Below, one piece after another: positions 60,221 to 64,000 of a stretch of 64,000 nt of DNA. How positions within the stretch are numbered: the stretch's first letter is position 1; every line of letters begins with the position of its first letter. The stretch lies in NCBI GenBank assembly GCA_027493935.1, contig JAOSJV010000011.1, forward strand, positions 1 to 64,000, read 5' to 3'. The position numbers and the translations under genes are program-made. The notes under the pieces were generated by a model. That model was not told where the DNA came from and searched no databases. It saw only the letters and a program-made list of their open reading frames with translations. Source of the DNA: Burkholderiales bacterium (GTDB taxonomy: Bacteria; Pseudomonadota; Gammaproteobacteria; Burkholderiales; SG8-39).

Positions 60221-61115
60221 TCAGAGCGCGCGCGTCGTGCCGTCGAAGAGCTCGTCTACGGCAAGACGACGCGGGATGAGCCGCTGCTGAACCGCGTAAT
60301 CGACGATGAGCTCGAGGGCCGGCCTCACCGCCGCCGCCCCGAAGGGCAGCGGGTCGATGCCGCCGGCCGGGACACTCGCGCCGGCGCGCTTGCTCTCGAG
60401 CAGCAGCCGGTAGATCTCCCGCACCGCATCGGGACGCGACGCGGCGAGCGGGGCGCGTCACGACGACCATGTGATTGATCGGCACCGCGCCGTGCCGCGC
60501 GTACCAGTCCCGCGCCGCGGCGTCGGGGTCGGCGAAGACCGGCCGCAGCCCCGACGCGGCGGCGGGAGCCGCGCCGAGGACGGCGGCATCGAGCTCACCC
60601 GCGCGCAGCATCGCCTCGATCTCCTTCCCCGCGGGCGCCCGCTCCATTGCCGGCGGTTCGCGGTACTCGGCGACGTGTGCGTCCTCGAACGTCACCCAGT
60701 GCACACGGTCGAGCTCGACGCCGTGATCGTTCGCGAGGATTCCCCGGATCCAGGCGACGGTCGTCACCGACGGCGAGCGGATGCCGACGCGCCGCCCGGC
60801 AAGGTCCGACGGCGCCAGCGGCCCGCGTGCCGGGTCGTGCACGAGATAGGCGTGCGGGAACCGTCCAAGCACCACCGCCGGCAGCAGCACGAGCGGCTTG
60901 CCGAACGCGCGCGCCTGCAGGTAGGTCACGATCGCGAGCTCGGCGACCTCGAACGCCGCCTCGCGCACGACCTGCTTGAATGCGCGGTTAGGCACCTTGA
61001 CGTCGGCGAAATCCAGGCGCAGGCGCGCCGGCGCAATCGCGCCCTGCCTGAGCGCGCGGGTGCCGGGATAGTCGCCCAGAAGCGTGCGCAACGTGAGCTC
61101 TGCCGCGCTGCTCAT
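60221..61115 (-). CDS. Substrate-binding/4,5-dihydroxyphthalate decarboxylase-like protein, one frameshift
   Basis: About 298 residues of a periplasmic-binding-protein fold. MSSAAELTLRTLLGDYPGTR begins it, followed by FEVAELAIVTYLQARAFGKP, LVLLPAVVLGRFPHAYLVHD, GRRVGIRSPSVTTVAWIRGI and the later AVPINHMVVVT. After a frame change near 60460 the end is REIYRLLLESKRAGA and LIPRRLAVDELFDG. The sequence matches the family that includes 4,5-dihydroxyphthalate decarboxylase (Pht5) and ABC-type binding proteins without signal peptides. No signal is evident here, so an enzyme is possible. It is divergent from the dienelactone hydrolase at 61349. Start at 61115. Confidence 0.75.
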
Positions 61116-61192
61116 CGAAATGCTCCCGGTTGGTCGGCGAACGCCCGCGGCGCGGGGCGCGTGCCGCGATTGTGGCGCAGACGGGCGCACTG

Positions 61193-61222
61193 AGCTAGTC
61201 CGAATCGCTATATCAGCTAGTC
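61193..61222. promoter_or_regulatory. Direct repeats in the divergent promoter region
   Basis: AGCTAGTC occurs at 61193-61200 and again at 61215-61222, spaced 22 bases, two turns of the helix, in the AT-richer part of the 233-base divergent region between the 60221 and 61349 genes. This layout suits cooperative binding of a dimeric regulator such as the nearby LysR protein; direct evidence is lacking. Confidence 0.45.
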
Positions 61223-61348
61223 TTGTAATGCCATTCCATTCTATGTCGATCGCAGCGAAACTACCGCGGGTCGAGCGCGCGGGCACGCCGGCAGGAGTCG
61301 TTCGTTTCGGCGCGTGCGGTCCCCGCGCATGAACTTTCGGAGGTGGAG

Positions 61349-62017
61349 ATGGCAAGCGAAGCGATGGTGCGGGTCGCCGCCGATGACGGTTTCTCGTTCG
61401 ACGCCTTCGAGGTCTCGGCGGACGGCACCAGCACGGGCGGCGTGGTGATCGTGCAGGAGATCTTCGGCCTGACCGACCAGCTGAAGGCGGTGGCGCGCTT
61501 CCTCGCGCGCGAGGGCTTCGACGCGATCGTGCCCTCGCTGATGGACCGGGCGTCGCCCGGCACGGTGGTGCCGTTCGACCAGCCCGACCGCGGCCGCGAG
61601 CTCATGATGAGCATCCCGACCGAGAAGATCGTGCGCGACATCGCCGCGGCCGCCCGCAGGATCGATCGCGGCCGCGGCGCGTCGCTGGTCGGCTTCTGCC
61701 TCGGCGGCGGCCTCGCGCTGCGCGCCGCGTCCGAGGTGCCGCTGACGAGCGCAGTGTCGTACTACGGCACGCGGCTCGGCATGTTCCTGGAAAAGTCGCC
61801 GAAGTGTCCGATGCTGTTTCACTTCGGCGCCACCGACTCGCATTCGCCGCCCGAGCTGATCGAGCAGGTGAAGAAGGCCATCCCCGCGGCCGAGACCCAC
61901 ATCTACCAGGCCGGTCACGCCTTCGCGAACGACGCGCGTACGACGTACGTGAAGGAGGCCGCCGAGACCGCGGATGCGCGCACGCTCGCCTTCCTGCGCC
62001 AGATGCACCGCAAGTGA
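61349..62017 (+). CDS. Dienelactone hydrolase family protein
   Basis: A 222-residue alpha/beta hydrolase. It has VVIVQEIFGLTDQLKAVARF, the nucleophile Cys in LVGFCLGGGLALRAASEVP (residue about 118), Asp in HFGATDSHSPPEL and His in YQAGHAFANDARTTY, the Cys-Asp-His set of the DLH family. These enzymes open dienelactone rings in chlorocatechol breakdown, but many homologues have other ester or lactone substrates, such as 2-pyrone-4,6-dicarboxylate-like compounds. The ATG at 61349 has GGAGGTG just before it. It begins the co-directional set with the VOC, GalB and LigK genes. Confidence 0.88.
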   Translation: MASEAMVRVAADDGFSFDAFEVSADGTSTGGVVIVQEIFGLTDQLKAVARFLAREGFDAIVPSLMDRASPGTVVPFDQPDRGRELMMSIPTEKIVRDIAAAARRIDRGRGASLVGFCLGGGLALRAASEVPLTSAVSYYGTRLGMFLEKSPKCPMLFHFGATDSHSPPELIEQVKKAIPAAETHIYQAGHAFANDARTTYVKEAAETADARTLAFLRQMHRK

Positions 62018-62063
62018 GGCAGCCCGCGCGTCCGTCGCACGCCCGTAGACCGAGGTGACACGC

Positions 62064-62660
62064 ATGCCAGCCGCTCCGAAGCCGCCCACCGATGTCGAAG
62101 CATTCCGCAAGCTCGCGCCGCCGGTCGGGCTGCCGTTCGAGATCCGCAAGATCGGCCACATCGCGCTGCGCGCCACCGACCTCACGCGGTCGGTGAACTT
62201 CTACACGCAGGTGCTCGGCTTCCGCGTCTCGGACGTCTACCCCGAGGACATGGTCCCGGGCGGCATGGTGTTCATGCGCTGCAACCGTGACCATCACGGA
62301 GTGGCGCTGGTCGGCGGCATCACCGAGCGCCCGAGCCAGCGCGAGCTGCACCACTTCGCTTTCGAGGTGGCGACGCTCGACGAGGTCTTCCGTGCGAGAA
62401 AGCACCTGCGCGAGCACGACGTCCCGATCGTGTTCGAGGGCCGGCGGCGCGCCGGCGTGCAGATCGCGGTCGAGTTCGAGGACCCCGACGGGCACCAGCT
62501 CGAGATCTACTGGGGGCTCGACCAACTCGGCGAGAACGATCTCGCGCGGCCGAAGAGCGAGTGGCGCTGGGCGCACTCGCTCGAAGACGCGATCGCCTCC
62601 CATCCGCCGGGACAGAACCCGGTGCTGGCCGATCCGTCGCTTGCCGAGAAGAAGGCGTGA
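62064..62660 (+). CDS. VOC-family protein, possible extradiol dioxygenase-like
   Basis: A 198-residue VOC protein. The three metal positions His, His and Glu are present in RKIGHIALRATDLTRSVNFY, ELHHFAFEVATLDEVFRARK and DPDGHQLEIYWGLDQLG. This two-His-one-Glu set and DPDGHQLEIYW are like type I extradiol dioxygenases, and the neighbouring genes act on ring-cleavage products. However it is a single-domain protein, so a lyase or isomerase is also possible. Start at 62064 has GAGGTGA upstream. It lies 47 bases after the dienelactone hydrolase. Intact. Confidence 0.82.
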   Translation: MPAAPKPPTDVEAFRKLAPPVGLPFEIRKIGHIALRATDLTRSVNFYTQVLGFRVSDVYPEDMVPGGMVFMRCNRDHHGVALVGGITERPSQRELHHFAFEVATLDEVFRARKHLREHDVPIVFEGRRRAGVQIAVEFEDPDGHQLEIYWGLDQLGENDLARPKSEWRWAHSLEDAIASHPPGQNPVLADPSLAEKKA

Positions 62661-62692
62661 CCGGCGCGCGAGCGAGCAAGCAGGAGCAGGCA

Positions 62693-63421
62693 ATGGCCGC
62701 AGACACGACCAGGACCGCACTCGTGGTGAGCGCGCATTCGGCGGACTTCGTGTGGCGCGCGGGCGGCGCGATCGCGCTCTACACGAGCCGCGGATGGCGG
62801 GTGAAGATCGTGTGCCTCTCGTACGGCGAGCGCGGCGAGTCGGCAAAGCTGTGGCGCGAGCCGGGCATGACGCTCGACAAGGTGAAGCAGGCGCGCCACC
62901 GGGAGGCGCAGGCGGCCGCCGATGTCCTCGGCGGCGAGCTCGAGTGCTTCGATCTCGGCGACTACCCGATGCGAGTGCCCGACGAGGCGCTCTATCGCCT
63001 CGCCGACGTCTACCGCGAGCTGCAGCCGGAGTTCGTCCTGACGCACTCGCTGGAGGATCCGTATAACTTCGACCACCCGCTTGCGGCGCAGGTGGCGCAG
63101 GAGGCGCGCGTCATCGCGCAGGCGATGGGCCACAAACCCGGTGGAAGCGCGCTCGGCGCGCCGGGAGTGTTCCTGTTCGAGCCGCACCAGACCGAGCAGT
63201 GCAACTGGAAGCCGCAGGTCCTGATCGACATCACGCCGGTGTGGGAGAAGAAGCGCCAGGCCTTCGAGCTGATGGCCGCGCAGGAGTACCTGTGGGACTA
63301 CTACACCCGCGTCGCGCTGAATCGCGGCGTGCAGGCCGCGCGCAACTCGAACAAGAAACACATCAAGTACGCCGAGGCCTACCAGCGCGTGTTCCCGCAT
63401 GTGACCGAGGAGCTCTCGTGA
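62693..63421 (+). CDS. PIG-L family metalloenzyme, likely GalB-type 4-oxalomesaconate hydratase
   Basis: A 242-residue PIG-L/LmbE-family protein. It begins TALVVSAHSADFVWRAGGA, the family metal motif (AHPDD variant AHSAD), and has VKIVCLSYGERGESAKLWRE, DLGDYPMRVPDEALYRLADV, THSLEDPYNFDHPLAAQVAQ with the HP motif and FLFEPHQTEQCNWKPQVLID. GalB, the 4-oxalomesaconate hydratase of gallate and protocatechuate breakdown, belongs to this family, and the overlapping next gene encodes the LigK-type aldolase that acts on its product. That pairing is my main reason for the specific call. Start at 62693 has AGGAG nine bases upstream. Intact. Confidence 0.82.
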   Translation: MAADTTRTALVVSAHSADFVWRAGGAIALYTSRGWRVKIVCLSYGERGESAKLWREPGMTLDKVKQARHREAQAAADVLGGELECFDLGDYPMRVPDEALYRLADVYRELQPEFVLTHSLEDPYNFDHPLAAQVAQEARVIAQAMGHKPGGSALGAPGVFLFEPHQTEQCNWKPQVLIDITPVWEKKRQAFELMAAQEYLWDYYTRVALNRGVQAARNSNKKHIKYAEAYQRVFPHVTEELS

Positions 63422-64000
63422 GCACGATCGCGGTGCGCAACATCCGCCGCGCCGACCCGGCCGCGGTCGAGCGGCTCGCCGGCTTCGGTGTCGCCACGGT
63501 CCACGAGGCGCAGGGCCGCACCGGGCTGCTGCAGCCGTACCTGCGGCCGATCTACCCCGGTGCCGCCGCCTGCGGCACCGCGGTCACCGCGCTCGCGCAT
63601 CCCGGCGACAACTGGATGCTGCACGCCGTCGCCGAGATGATCCGGCCCGGCGACGTGGTCGTCGTCGCGCTCTCGGCCGAGAACGCCGACGGCATGTTCG
63701 GCGAGCTCCTCGCCACCTCCTACCGGGCGCTCGGCGCGAAGGGGCTCGTGATCGACGCCGGCTGCCGAGACGTGCGCGGCCTCACCGAGATGGGTTTTCC
63801 GGTCTGGTCGCGCGCGGTCTCCGCGCGCGGCACGGTCAAGGCGACCCCCGGCGCGGTCAACGTTGCGGTCGTGTGCGCGGGCACGCTCGTCCGCCCGGGC
63901 GACGTCGTGGTCGCCGACGACGACGGCGTAGTCGTCGTGGCGCGCGAGGCCGCTGCCGAGGTCGCCGCAGCCGCTGCGGCGCGCGAAGCAAAGGAGGCGG
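63418..64000 (+). CDS. 4-carboxy-4-hydroxy-2-oxoadipate aldolase/oxaloacetate decarboxylase (LigK-type), partial
   Basis: The first 194 codons of a class II pyruvate aldolase, open at the window edge; family length is about 227 residues. GFGVATVHEAQGRTGLLQPY is the N-terminal signature, TSYRALGAKGLVIDAGCRDV carries the metal-binding and catalytic Arg-Asp pair, and RGLTEMGFPVWSRAVSARGT completes the core. The enzyme splits 4-carboxy-4-hydroxy-2-oxoadipate to pyruvate and oxaloacetate, the last step of protocatechuate 4,5-cleavage and gallate pathways. The GTG at 63418 overlaps the TGA of the upstream gene (GTGA), showing translational coupling with the hydratase. ORF intact as far as seen. Confidence 0.9.
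   Translation, partial: MSTIAVRNIRRADPAAVERLAGFGVATVHEAQGRTGLLQPYLRPIYPGAAACGTAVTALAHPGDNWMLHAVAEMIRPGDVVVVALSAENADGMFGELLATSYRALGAKGLVIDAGCRDVRGLTEMGFPVWSRAVSARGTVKATPGAVNVAVVCAGTLVRPGDVVVADDDGVVVVAREAAAEVAAAAAAREAKEA

Overview
The window reads as one contiguous stretch of a very GC-rich (roughly 70 percent) betaproteobacterial chromosome. The core gene order hslU-hslV, dksA, rlmI, xerC, DUF484, dapF, two lpxL-type acyltransferases, metK, SAH-responsive ahcY and metF is the kind seen in Burkholderiales and Rhodocyclales relatives; no rRNA or tRNA is present to place it more closely. Coding density is high, most genes lie in short co-directional runs, and no plasmid, phage or CRISPR signature was seen. 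The one mobile element is a complete IS630-family insertion sequence at 26670-27831.

An important caveat is that many conserved genes carry single-base frameshifts, often in short homopolymers: argB, hsp20, the sigma factor, hslU, dksA, rlmI, metK, metF, the Ada-like gene, the M20 peptidase, the SDR, the NUDIX-MBL gene and others. The pattern fits indel errors in the assembly better than gene decay. At 43689-43693 one added base repairs two convergent genes at once. I give gene extents across the shifts. True decay is better supported only for the cytochrome c and TonB-dependent receptor remnants at 49.2-50.8 kb, where whole segments are missing.

Layout. 0-3.4 kb: argB (heavily frameshifted), a small heat-shock protein, a sigma/anti-sigma pair with a perfect 17-bp inverted repeat upstream, and a fused ATP-pyrophosphatase with a Cys-rich CWC tail. 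3.4-14.9 kb (minus strand): hslUV protease, a STAS-domain protein, a TonB-type protein, dksA, rlmI, xerC, DUF484, dapF and two tandem lipid A acyltransferases. 15-19.2 kb: the methyl cycle, metK, ahcY and metF. The ahcY leader holds two SAH riboswitch aptamers in series, the first followed by an intrinsic terminator and the second ending just before the ribosome binding site. 19.3-31 kb: a response regulator, Ada-type DNA repair, a GNAT-nitrilase fusion, a PLP dehydratase, an M20 peptidase, an enoyl-CoA hydratase, the IS630 element and several conserved unknowns. 31-36.5 kb: yjbQ, asnS, an SDR and a HisD-family dehydrogenase, then DoxX and LysR. 36.5-45.4 kb: a large unknown protein, an FAD oxidoreductase, an exported methyltransferase, a tiny lipoprotein with a near-perfect Shine-Dalgarno sequence, a cold-shock gene with a leader ORF, a GH15 glucoamylase and a NUDIX-MBL fusion. 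45.7-50.8 kb: a molybdenum hydroxylase, a DapA-family lyase, and the cytochrome and receptor remnants. 50.9-58.7 kb: OsmC, a flavin oxidoreductase, msrB, a glutathione transferase, aceE and an aromatic hydroxylase.

The right edge (58.9-64 kb) looks like an aromatic-degradation locus. It holds a LysR regulator, a periplasmic-binding or decarboxylase-like protein, a dienelactone hydrolase, a VOC-fold protein, a GalB-type 4-oxalomesaconate hydratase and the start of a LigK-type aldolase. The last two are the final steps of protocatechuate 4,5-cleavage or gallate breakdown to pyruvate and oxaloacetate.
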